Source: Gammaproteobacteria bacterium (GTDB taxonomy: Bacteria > Pseudomonadota > Gammaproteobacteria > Steroidobacterales > Steroidobacteraceae). Taken from it: 64,000 nucleotides of DNA. Made by a program: the position numbers and the translations under genes. The notes beneath the pieces are model-generated. The model was given only the letters and a program-made list of their open reading frames with translations. It ran no database searches and had not been told where the DNA came from. The number at the start of each line of letters is the position of its first letter. Within the stretch, counting starts at the first letter, position 1. The stretch covers positions 1 to 64,000 of the forward strand of contig JAIBJM010000005.1 in assembly GCA_020029535.1 (NCBI GenBank). Direction: 5' to 3'. Of this stretch, positions 57,422-64,000 are shown piece after piece.

Positions 57422-59536
57422 TCACTGGCCGGGCTGGTAGCGGATCGTAATGCCGAACTGTCGCGGTTCGCCACGCTGCTCATACCGCTTGAGGGGAAAG
57501 TCCGGCGGTTCATTAACGAAATAGAAGGCGTGCACCGCGTAGTCTTCGTCAAACAGGTTGCGTACCCACAGACTGGCATCCCAGGCGCTGCGCGCATAGC
57601 CGAGGCGCAGGTTCACCAGCCGGCGCGCGTCCAGCTGCTGATCGTGGCTGGCGCTGGCGTACAGCGCCGACTGCCCTTGCACATCCACACGTCCGTACCA
57701 TCCGGACGGATGCCGATAGGCTGCATGCAGTGCAGCCTGCAGCCGCGGCGCATATTCCTGCTCACGCCCGGCCAGATCACGCACCGCCCCCTGCTGATCG
57801 AGGTAGCTGAATTCCAGATAGCGCGCGCGCAGCGCGCCAAGGCTGCCACCCAGCTGCCAGCGCGGCGCCGGCTGCCACTCGAGCGACGCTTCGAGACCGA
57901 AATTCTCGGCGCGTGCCGCATTGTCGGTATAGAACTGGTAGGTCAGCGGATCGAAGGGATCGGTCTGCACCGAGGTACTGACCTGCTGATCCATGCGCCG
58001 CATGTAGAACAGTGCGGCCTGCCAATTGAGTGTCGCCGCGGCATTGCCGCCCTTGCGGCCAACTTCCAGATTCCACAGGTATTCGGGACGGAACTGTCGC
58101 CGTTCGGCCGGAATCGCGGTGCCGATGTTGAAGCCGCCGGCCTTGTAGCCGCGTGACAGCGTCAGGTAGTCCAGATGCCGTTCACCGATGCGCGTCAGCG
58201 ACAGATGGCCGCCCAGCATGCTGTCGGCGGGCGAAAAGTCGCTGCCGTCGCTGTCGGTATAGTCGGCATCGCGGCGTTCGCCGCGCAGCCCCATGCCCAA
58301 CCACAGCTCCCTGCCCAGCTGCCAGTCCAGCTGCGCATACAGCGCCTCGTTGACAGCGCGGTAGCGGCTGTCGATCTGCCGATACAGCGCGCCGTTGTAG
58401 TGATCGATCTGCTGATTCTGCTCACGCAGTCGCTGCGCATAGGCACCCAGCAGCCAGCGCGCGCGACCGAACAGCAGATGATCGTCATCGCCGATGAAGC
58501 GCAGATCCTCGGCCAGCGTGTTGCGCTGCCGGTCGGTACGCGAGACGAAGTCGTACGGTACGCACAGCGAGGGATCGGGCACGCAGGCCGGGGTGGCCGC
58601 CCAGTAGGCGTCGTTGCCCCAGTCACCGTCAAACGAGAACACGATGTCGGAATCCGCGGCACTGGTGACGCTGCGCACTTCGCCCCAGCCGGTGGCGTAG
58701 TTGAGCCGCAACGCAGCGCCATTGGAGCGCTGCGCATCTCGGCCGGGCTGGTCCGACTGTGAAAGGCGCGAATTGTCCACCGACCAGGCGTCGTAGCCAT
58801 TGTCCAGATTCACGTGCATCAGCGTCAGCTGCGCACGCAGTGCGCCGAACTGCCGCACCAGCTTGCCGCGCAGCGTGGATTCATCGAAGCCATTGGTGTC
58901 ATCGCGACCGAGAAACACGTCGCGCCGGAAGCCATCGGACCGGTATTTCTGCGCCACCAGTCGCCAGCCGCCCGTCGCGCTGCCATCGCCGGCCGCCAGC
59001 GCCAGCGCGCGCGTGCCGTAGTCGCCCAATGTGGCTTCGCCCGACAGTTCCGGCTGCATGCCCGGATCGCGGGTGCGCAGCGCAATCAGGCCGGCCAGCG
59101 CATTGGCGCCATAGGCGGTGCCCTGCGGGCCGCGCAGCACTTCGATCTGCGCCACATCGAACAGCGTGGCCGGCATCGCCACGCCGGAGAAATCGATGTC
59201 ATCGATCAGGAAACCCACCGAGGGATTGGGCGCACCCTGGTACTGCTCCTGCTCGCCCACGCCGCGCAGCTGGAAGTAGCGCGGCCGCGAGGTGCCGCCG
59301 GCCGCGCTGAGATCGGGCACCATGCCGAGAACGTCGGCGAAATGTTCGACGCCAGCCTCGCGGAGTGCGGTTGAATCCAGCACGGTGACACTGGCCGGCG
59401 TCTGTGCCACTGGCGCCGGACGCAGGCTGGCGCTGATGACCACCTCCGCCAGTTGCGGCTCGGCATCCTGCGCCTGTGCGAAGGCAGACAGCAACAACGC
59501 CGCGAACGGCGCACTGGATATGCAATGTTTGATCAT
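57422..59536 (-). CDS. TonB-dependent receptor under TPP riboswitch control
   Basis: The 704-aa receptor has a signal peptide (residues 1-21, ending AFAQAQD), the TonB box region (LAEVVISASLRPA), a plug with VAQIEVLRGPQGTAYGANAL and a complete beta-barrel ending FGITIRYQPGQ. Riboswitch control and its downstream genes indicate uptake of thiamine or a thiamine precursor across the outer membrane. This is a predicted receptor class in proteobacteria, with the ligand inferred. The ATG at 59536 lies 8 bases after the riboswitch 3' end, and its ribosome-binding region is partly inside the RNA element. Confidence 0.92.
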   Translation of the reverse strand: MIKHCISSAPFAALLLSAFAQAQDAEPQLAEVVISASLRPAPVAQTPASVTVLDSTALREAGVEHFADVLGMVPDLSAAGGTSRPRYFQLRGVGEQEQYQGAPNPSVGFLIDDIDFSGVAMPATLFDVAQIEVLRGPQGTAYGANALAGLIALRTRDPGMQPELSGEATLGDYGTRALALAAGDGSATGGWRLVAQKYRSDGFRRDVFLGRDDTNGFDESTLRGKLVRQFGALRAQLTLMHVNLDNGYDAWSVDNSRLSQSDQPGRDAQRSNGAALRLNYATGWGEVRSVTSAADSDIVFSFDGDWGNDAYWAATPACVPDPSLCVPYDFVSRTDRQRNTLAEDLRFIGDDDHLLFGRARWLLGAYAQRLREQNQQIDHYNGALYRQIDSRYRAVNEALYAQLDWQLGRELWLGMGLRGERRDADYTDSDGSDFSPADSMLGGHLSLTRIGERHLDYLTLSRGYKAGGFNIGTAIPAERRQFRPEYLWNLEVGRKGGNAAATLNWQAALFYMRRMDQQVSTSVQTDPFDPLTYQFYTDNAARAENFGLEASLEWQPAPRWQLGGSLGALRARYLEFSYLDQQGAVRDLAGREQEYAPRLQAALHAAYRHPSGWYGRVDVQGQSALYASASHDQQLDARRLVNLRLGYARSAWDASLWVRNLFDEDYAVHAFYFVNEPPDFPLKRYEQRGEPRQFGITIRYQPGQ

Positions 59537-59544
59537 CGACCTGC

Positions 59545-59622
59545 TCCCTACGCCGGTACTAGCCGGATCAGGTTCAACGGGTTCACCGCTACGCGGCATC
59601 TCAGGCCCGAAGGCCACCCCAA
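59545..59622 (-). promoter_or_regulatory. TPP (THI-element) riboswitch
   Basis: Read on the minus strand, the hallmark blocks occur in order: GGGGTG (5' P1/P2), CTGAGAT, ACCCGTTGAACCTGATCCGG and the 3' end GTACCGGCGTAGGGA. The last block overlaps the GGGAGCAGG ribosome-binding region just before the receptor ATG. Control should therefore act on translation initiation: TPP binding closes the ribosome-binding site and lowers the whole salvage operon. Confidence 0.96.
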
Positions 59623-59770
59623 GGTTTGCGCGGCGGACTATAGCACCACGTCTTCGATTCTTTTATAAAAAAAGAAAATTTTACTGTCGCTGCAATGCCC
59701 GTAAGGCTTCACTGAGGCTGCGGCGAATCGCCGCGGATAACGGTAAGAAGTGCGAAGTCACGGTCAAAGG
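59623..59770. other. AT-rich upstream region of the thiamine operon
   Basis: No gene. A markedly AT-rich tract (TTTTATAAAAAAAGAAAATT, 59661-59680) in a GC-rich setting lies upstream of the riboswitch and probably holds its promoter, but no convincing -35/-10 pair was fixed. Confidence 0.4.
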
Positions 59771-60031
59771 TCATCCACCGTCTCTCTCGTCTCCCGGGTG
59801 GGCCATCTTATTTTCGGAATCTGGCTCCCGGACCGTGGTTGTAGTGCTGGTGCCCGACGTTGCCGCATAGCGTTTTGGCATCGCCTGAAGCCGATCGGAA
59901 AGCTCCGCCAGCTGATCGAGCGCCTCCAATCTTTGACGCAGGCTCATGGCCTGAGCCTGCCGCAACTGTTCGCGGCGACTACCATCGAAGCTGGATTCCG
60001 GCCAATCTGCTGACTGGGTCTCTTTACTCAC
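59771..60031 (-). CDS. Small coiled-coil protein linked to nucleotidyltransferase
   Basis: The 86-aa protein starts with GTG at 60031, giving VSKETQSADWPESSFDGSRR. A helical Gln/Leu-rich segment follows (REQLRQAQAMSLRQRLEALD, QLAELSDRLQAMPKR) and then a polar tail. Similar short genes often follow this kind of nucleotidyltransferase, but no named domain is recognised. It overlaps the stop of the nucleotidyltransferase gene by 8 bases, so the two are translated together, as in a toxin-antitoxin-like pair. Confidence 0.65.
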   Translation of the reverse strand: MSKETQSADWPESSFDGSRREQLRQAQAMSLRQRLEALDQLAELSDRLQAMPKRYAATSGTSTTTTVREPDSENKMAHPGDERDGG

Positions 60032-60533
60032 TGGAAGAGTTCTCCTGCAACCAGCGAAGGTGCTGGATGTCATCGAGGTCGCGCGGCCTGCCCGCTGCCT
60101 GCTTCATCTGAATCAGCGTTGGAATGGAAACGAAGCGCGTCACGACGCCCGGCAGAATCTCGCCCTGCAGCGCCTGCTCATACTCATGTGAGAAGTCGAA
60201 CGGTTCGTACACGAATACATCCACCGAAGTGCCGCGATAAGCGTCGCTGAAAAAGTTGAGCACCTTCATTCCCTTCTCTTCCTGCCAACGTTCCCGTTGT
60301 TCTGGTCGGGCGAAACCCTCGGCGGTGACGGGAACGGACGGACGATAGCTAATGTCTCCGAGAGCTTTGAAAGCGCTAAGGATGTTATCGGCATCGAGCG
60401 CCAGAACGATATCGATGTCTGCGGTGAGGCGAATGTAGCCGTGTGCGTTGACGGCCAGACCACCTGCCACGACATAGCGCACCCGTGCAGCCTGCAGGGC
60501 CTTGGCGACAGCCTCAAAGGCGACAAGACGCAT
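60024..60533 (-). CDS. Nucleotidyltransferase-fold protein (AbiEii/MNT-like)
   Basis: The 169-aa protein shows the minimal nucleotidyltransferase pattern: VRYVVAGGLAVNAHGYIRLT (G-G helix) and ADIDIVLALD with the metal-binding D-x-D, then a third acidic residue in SVDVFVYEPFDF. The C-terminal part (VSIPTLIQMKQAAGRPRDLD) is typical of this standalone group. Such proteins occur in TA and abortive-infection systems and as unknown orphans. It is coupled to the small downstream protein and preceded by a truncated regulator. Confidence 0.82.
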   Translation of the reverse strand: MRLVAFEAVAKALQAARVRYVVAGGLAVNAHGYIRLTADIDIVLALDADNILSAFKALGDISYRPSVPVTAEGFARPEQRERWQEEKGMKVLNFFSDAYRGTSVDVFVYEPFDFSHEYEQALQGEILPGVVTRFVSIPTLIQMKQAAGRPRDLDDIQHLRWLQENSSSE

Positions 60534-60548
60534 GCCTACTCCTGCTGT

Positions 60549-60806
<258 letters not shown>

Positions 60807-60832
60807 TCAGACAACTCGCATAAACTACAGCC

Positions 60833-61732
60833 ATGCCACGCGAAATACGCCTCTTTCAGGTCGATGCCTTCACCACCCGGCGTTTCACCGGCAATCCCGC
60901 CGGCGTCGTGCTGGACGCCGATGGCCTCAGCGATGCGGAGATGCAGGCGCTGGCGCGCGAACTGAACAATGGCGATACCGCCTTCGTGCTGCGTCCCGAC
61001 GCGACGGATCACGATGTGCGGGTGCGTTTCTTCACGCCGCGCAAGGAAGCGGGCTTCGTCGGTCACGCGACGCTGGCGCTGCATGCGGTGTTGCGCGCGC
61101 TGGATCTGCCGCCGGCAACGCGCCAGAAGCAATCCACCGGCATCGTGCAGGTGGCCGTGGAGCCCGGCGCATCGGGATCGATCGCCATCACGCAGCCGCC
61201 GGCTGCGCTGCGCGCCGACATCGACGCGGCGCTGCTGGATGAAGCGTTGCAGGCGCTGGGCCTCAGCCGCGCCGATCTCGCCGCGGACCGCACGCCGATG
61301 ATTGCGGGCGCCGGCAGCACCCGTCTGCTGCTGCCGGTGCGCGACGGCGCGGTGCTGGCAGGACTGCGCCCCGACCTGCGCAAGCTGGCCGCGCTCTCGC
61401 CCGCCATCGGTGCCGCCGGTTTTTTCATATTCACGCAACGACCTGCGATACCCGGCTGCGACACCGAAGCGCGCATGTTCTGCCCCGCGCTGGGCATCGA
61501 TGAGGATCCGGTCAGCGGCAATGCGCATGGCATGCTGGGCGCGTACCTGCTGCAACAGTACGCGCTGCCCGCTACCGGCGAGGTAGTCCGCTTCCGCGGC
61601 GCGCAGGGTCATCACATGGACCGGCCCGGCCGCATCGACATTGCACTGCAGTTGCACGATGGCACGCTGCGGAGCGTGCAGATCGGCGGTCAGGCCATCG
61701 TGGTATTTGAAACCCGCATCGAACTCGACTGA
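60833..61732 (+). CDS. PhzF-family isomerase/epimerase
   Basis: The 299-aa protein begins IRLFQVDAFTTRRFTGNPAG with the family loop and Glu in ARELNNGDTAFVL. The second motif is FFTPRKEAGFVGHATLALHA (G-H-A/T), and the C-terminal half has EDPVSGNAHGMLGAYL. The fold is the diaminopimelate-epimerase-like duplicate barrel. Isolated PhzF homologues outside phenazine clusters have unknown substrates, and no phz genes are near. TAAACT ends six bases before the ATG without a Shine-Dalgarno. It overlaps the convergent otsA gene by 43 bases. Confidence 0.9.
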   Translation: MPREIRLFQVDAFTTRRFTGNPAGVVLDADGLSDAEMQALARELNNGDTAFVLRPDATDHDVRVRFFTPRKEAGFVGHATLALHAVLRALDLPPATRQKQSTGIVQVAVEPGASGSIAITQPPAALRADIDAALLDEALQALGLSRADLAADRTPMIAGAGSTRLLLPVRDGAVLAGLRPDLRKLAALSPAIGAAGFFIFTQRPAIPGCDTEARMFCPALGIDEDPVSGNAHGMLGAYLLQQYALPATGEVVRFRGAQGHHMDRPGRIDIALQLHDGTLRSVQIGGQAIVVFETRIELD

Positions 61733-63108
61733 GCGCCGGCGGCGGACAGCTCCGCCAGAAAACGCTCATGCCAGGCATGCACGTCGTTCCGGCGCAGCAC
61801 CGCCAGCATGGCCTGATGCCGCTCGCGCCGCTCTGCCAGCGGCATGTTGAACGCCATGTCGATGGCATTGGCAATGCCGCGCGTGTCGTAGGGATTGACC
61901 TGTAACGCCGTGGTCAGCTCGCGCGCGGCACCGGCCATCGAGGACAGGATCAGCACGCCGGGATCGTCGGCATCCTGCGCCGCGACGAACTCCTTGGCGA
62001 CCAGGTTCATGCCATCGCGCGCCGGCGTCACCAACCCCACCGGTGCGGCGCGCATGAAGCCGGTCACCACATCGTGCGCGAAATTGCGGTTCAGGTAGCG
62101 GATCGGGGTCCAGTCGGTGTCGGCAAAGCGGCCGTTGGTGCGCCCGGCGGCTTGTTCCAGTTCGCGCCGGATCGCCGAATAGGCCCGCACATCGGCGCGC
62201 GACAGTGGCGCGATCTGCAGGAAGGTGACGCGGTTGTGCTGATCGGGATGCATTTCCAGGAAGCGCTCATAAGCCCGGAAACGCTCGACCAGCCCCTTGC
62301 TGTAATCGAGCCGGTCGACGCCGATCATCAGCTTGCGGCCAAGGAGCCCCGCGATCATGCGCCGGCAGGCCTCGTCCTGCTGCGCCTCCATTGCCTGCTG
62401 CTGGATCACGTCCACATCGACGCCGATCGGAAACACGCCAAGTCGTGTGCGCCGACTGCCCATACTGATCTCGGTGCATTCGGCATTCAGGCACTGCGCG
62501 CCCCACAGCCGGGAAGCGGAGGCGGCGAAGGACCGCAGATCGACATCGGTCTGGAAGCCGATCAGGTCGAAGGCCAGCATGGCCTGCACCAGCTCGCCGC
62601 ACACCGGCAGCGCGCGCAGCACTTCGGCGGCCGGAAAAGGCGTGTGTATGAACAGCCCCAGCGGTTGCCTGACACCGCGCTCGCGCAGCTTCTGCGCCAG
62701 CGGCAGGAAGTGATAGTCGTGCACCCAGATCAGATCATCGGCGGCCAGCCGCGGTTGCAGCTCACGTGCCACGCGCTGATTGAGCCGCTGGTAGGCCTCG
62801 TACTGCTGATCGGAGTAGTGAAAACCGTTCAGGAAGTAGTGAAACACCGGCCACAGGATGCCGTTGCAGAATCCCTGGTAATAATCGGCGTATTCGGCCG
62901 GTTCGAATTCGATGGTCACGTAGCTGATGCCATCGCGACGCACTTCCTCGGCTGGCTGGTCGGGAGCCGCGGCGTGCTCGCCATTCCAGCCGAACCACAG
63001 TCCACCGCGGCGGCGCATTGCCGCCAGCACGCCGACCACCAGTCCGCCCGGCGCAGCATTGCGACGCGGCAGCGAGACGCGGTTGGAGACCACGACCAGC
63101 CGGCTCAC
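61690..63108 (-). CDS. otsA: Trehalose-6-phosphate synthase
   Basis: The 472-aa GT20 enzyme joins UDP-glucose and glucose-6-phosphate. Motifs are LVVVSNRVSLPRRNAAPGGL, DDLIWVHDYHFLPLAQKLRE, GLFIHTPFPAAEVLRALP, IGVDRLDYSKGLVERFRAYE and TPARDGMNLVAKEFVAAQ. The start is GTG at 63108, overlapping the stop of the GH15 gene (GTGA), so both are coupled. No otsB phosphatase is seen inside the window. Overlap with phzF affects only the last 14 codons. Confidence 0.95.
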   Translation of the reverse strand: MSRLVVVSNRVSLPRRNAAPGGLVVGVLAAMRRRGGLWFGWNGEHAAAPDQPAEEVRRDGISYVTIEFEPAEYADYYQGFCNGILWPVFHYFLNGFHYSDQQYEAYQRLNQRVARELQPRLAADDLIWVHDYHFLPLAQKLRERGVRQPLGLFIHTPFPAAEVLRALPVCGELVQAMLAFDLIGFQTDVDLRSFAASASRLWGAQCLNAECTEISMGSRRTRLGVFPIGVDVDVIQQQAMEAQQDEACRRMIAGLLGRKLMIGVDRLDYSKGLVERFRAYERFLEMHPDQHNRVTFLQIAPLSRADVRAYSAIRRELEQAAGRTNGRFADTDWTPIRYLNRNFAHDVVTGFMRAAPVGLVTPARDGMNLVAKEFVAAQDADDPGVLILSSMAGAARELTTALQVNPYDTRGIANAIDMAFNMPLAERRERHQAMLAVLRRNDVHAWHERFLAELSAAGAQSSSMRVSNTTMA

Positions 63109-64000
63109 AGCGCGTCTTCCCAGCTCTGGCTGAGACGCAGCGCGCTGGTGATGATGCCCACCATGCTGTAGGTCTGCGGAAAGTTGCCCCACAGTTCCCC
63201 GCTGCGCGGATCGATGTCCTCGGACAGCAGACCCAGCGCGGTGCGCCGCGCCAGCAACCGCTCGAACACCTCGCGGGCCTGCGCACGACGGCCGATCGCC
63301 GCCAGCGCATTGACGTACCAGAACGCACAGACCACGAAGGCCACCTCGGGCCGGCCGAAGTCGTCGGCATAGCGATAGCGATACAGCAGATCGCCATCGG
63401 CCAGATCGCGACCGATGGCCGTGACGGTGGCCGCAAAGCGCGGATCGTCGGCGCTCACCAGCCCCAGCTCGTGCAGCAGCAACATCGAGGCATCGAGCTC
63501 ATCGCCATCCAGCGTGGCGCTGAAGGCCTGACGCTGCTCATTCCATGCGCGCTTCAGAATGACCTGACGCATGGCATCGGCGCTGCTCTGCCAGTACGTG
63601 GCACGCTCGCCGAGCCCCAGGCGGCGCGCGATACGTGCCAGACGGTCGCAGCCGGCCCACGACACCGCCGACGAAAAGGTGTGCACATGCTGGCTGTTGC
63701 GCAGCTCCCAGGGGCCGGCATCCACCTGATCGTAGACACGCCGCGCCATCTCGCCGAATTTCTCCAGCCGCTGGAACAGCGCCAGATCGCCGCCGCTGAC
63801 CAGACGCTGGTCGAAGAACAGCTGCGTCGAAGCCAGGATCACCGAGCCGTACACATCGTGCTGGGTCTGGATGGCGGCCAGGTTCCCCACCCGCACCGGG
63901 CCGTTGCCGCGGAAACCGTCCAGCGAATCCAGCAGTTTCTCGTCCAGCTGCGATTCGCCGCTGATGCCGTACAGCGGCTGCAGCGCGCCGACGCTGGAGT
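63105..64000 (-). CDS. GH15-family glycoside hydrolase (glucoamylase/trehalase-like), C-terminal part
   Basis: The frame is open to the window edge, giving 298 C-terminal residues. Segments are VGNLAAIQTQHDVYGSVILA, VDAGPWELRNSQHVHTFSSA, WAGCDRLARIARRLGLGERA and LWGNFPQTYSMVGIITSALR (catalytic Glu region near LLSEDIDPRSGELWGNF). This matches the GH15 family that often neighbours otsA in bacteria and in some cases acts as trehalase. The N-terminus lies beyond 64000. It is coupled to otsA by a four-base overlap, which supports a role in trehalose turnover. Confidence 0.9.
   Translation of the reverse strand, partial: SSVGALQPLYGISGESQLDEKLLDSLDGFRGNGPVRVGNLAAIQTQHDVYGSVILASTQLFFDQRLVSGGDLALFQRLEKFGEMARRVYDQVDAGPWELRNSQHVHTFSSAVSWAGCDRLARIARRLGLGERATYWQSSADAMRQVILKRAWNEQRQAFSATLDGDELDASMLLLHELGLVSADDPRFAATVTAIGRDLADGDLLYRYRYADDFGRPEVAFVVCAFWYVNALAAIGRRAQAREVFERLLARRTALGLLSEDIDPRSGELWGNFPQTYSMVGIITSALRLSQSWEDAL

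Noticed and set aside
60833-61732. phzF as part of a phenazine cluster
   Set aside because: No other phz-type gene lies nearby; neighbours are trehalose genes and a nucleotidyltransferase, and isolated PhzF homologues are common.

Overview
The window is GC-rich and densely coded. It looks like a chromosome segment of a gammaproteobacterium from the Xanthomonadales/Nevskiales side. The reasons are conserved gene orders: trmJ-iscS-iscU-like-iscA-ndk-rlmN-pilW-rodZ-like-hisS-yfgM-bamB-der, tRNA-Leu-queA-tgt-yajC-secD-secF, guaB-guaA and xerD-dsbC, together with outer-membrane TonB receptors. The genus cannot be named from the sequence alone.

Layout. (1) 1-594 is the N-terminus of a TonB-dependent receptor. 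(2) 787-1386 holds a 50-aa membrane protein and the S4-domain protein HslR. (3) 1503-5954 is an accessory patch with three toxin-antitoxin pairs, each with a visible palindromic operator, an IS91-type transposase remnant and a DUF2846-like secreted protein. An 18-bp copy of the 3' end of guaA lies at 3194-3211. It repeats the real guaA end at 5955-5972 and marks the segment between them as a remnant island at the guaA integration hotspot. (4) 5955-22051 is housekeeping: guaBA, xseA, an M23 peptidase, then the long leftward der-to-trmJ array that combines translation, outer-membrane assembly, type IV pilus and Fe-S cluster genes, and divergent suhB. (5) 22336-26819 is a complete branched-chain amino-acid type ABC transporter. 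(6) 26877-32920 holds TerC, SecF, SecD, YajC, Tgt, QueA and tRNA-Leu(CAA). SecD is disrupted by an internal deletion plus frameshift. The queA start codon directly abuts the tRNA CCA end. (7) 32976-41680 holds Nudix, FdxA, DsbC, XerD, an acyltransferase with ZapE, and a 2-oxoacid dehydrogenase operon (E1 alpha, E1 beta, E2) ending in phosphoglycerate mutase.

(8) 41681-49324 is looser and more accessory: DUF2846 lipoprotein, MFS carriers, a DUF3500 protein, an RraB-like protein, a 2Fe-2S ferredoxin, unknowns and dispersed intergenic repeats. (9) 49325-54037 is a tightly packed cluster of unknown product: phospholipase-D-type enzyme, His-rich membrane protein, FabH-like ketosynthase with an intact Cys-His-Asn triad, haem-oxygenase-like diiron oxygenase and an unknown protein. 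An outer-membrane barrel gene follows. This cluster is the best candidate for an undescribed pathway. (10) 55040-59622 holds an RsuA-family pseudouridine synthase and a TPP-riboswitch-controlled vitamin B1 salvage operon: TonB receptor, small thiamine-binding-type protein, PnuC-family transporter and an APH-fold kinase. (11) 59771-60776 holds a small protein, a nucleotidyltransferase and a truncated WYL-type regulator. (12) 60833-64000 holds PhzF, OtsA and the C-terminal part of a GH15 enzyme.

Several operon-leading genes have a -10-like hexamer ending only 5-7 bases before the start codon and no Shine-Dalgarno sequence. This suggests that leaderless transcripts are common in this organism.
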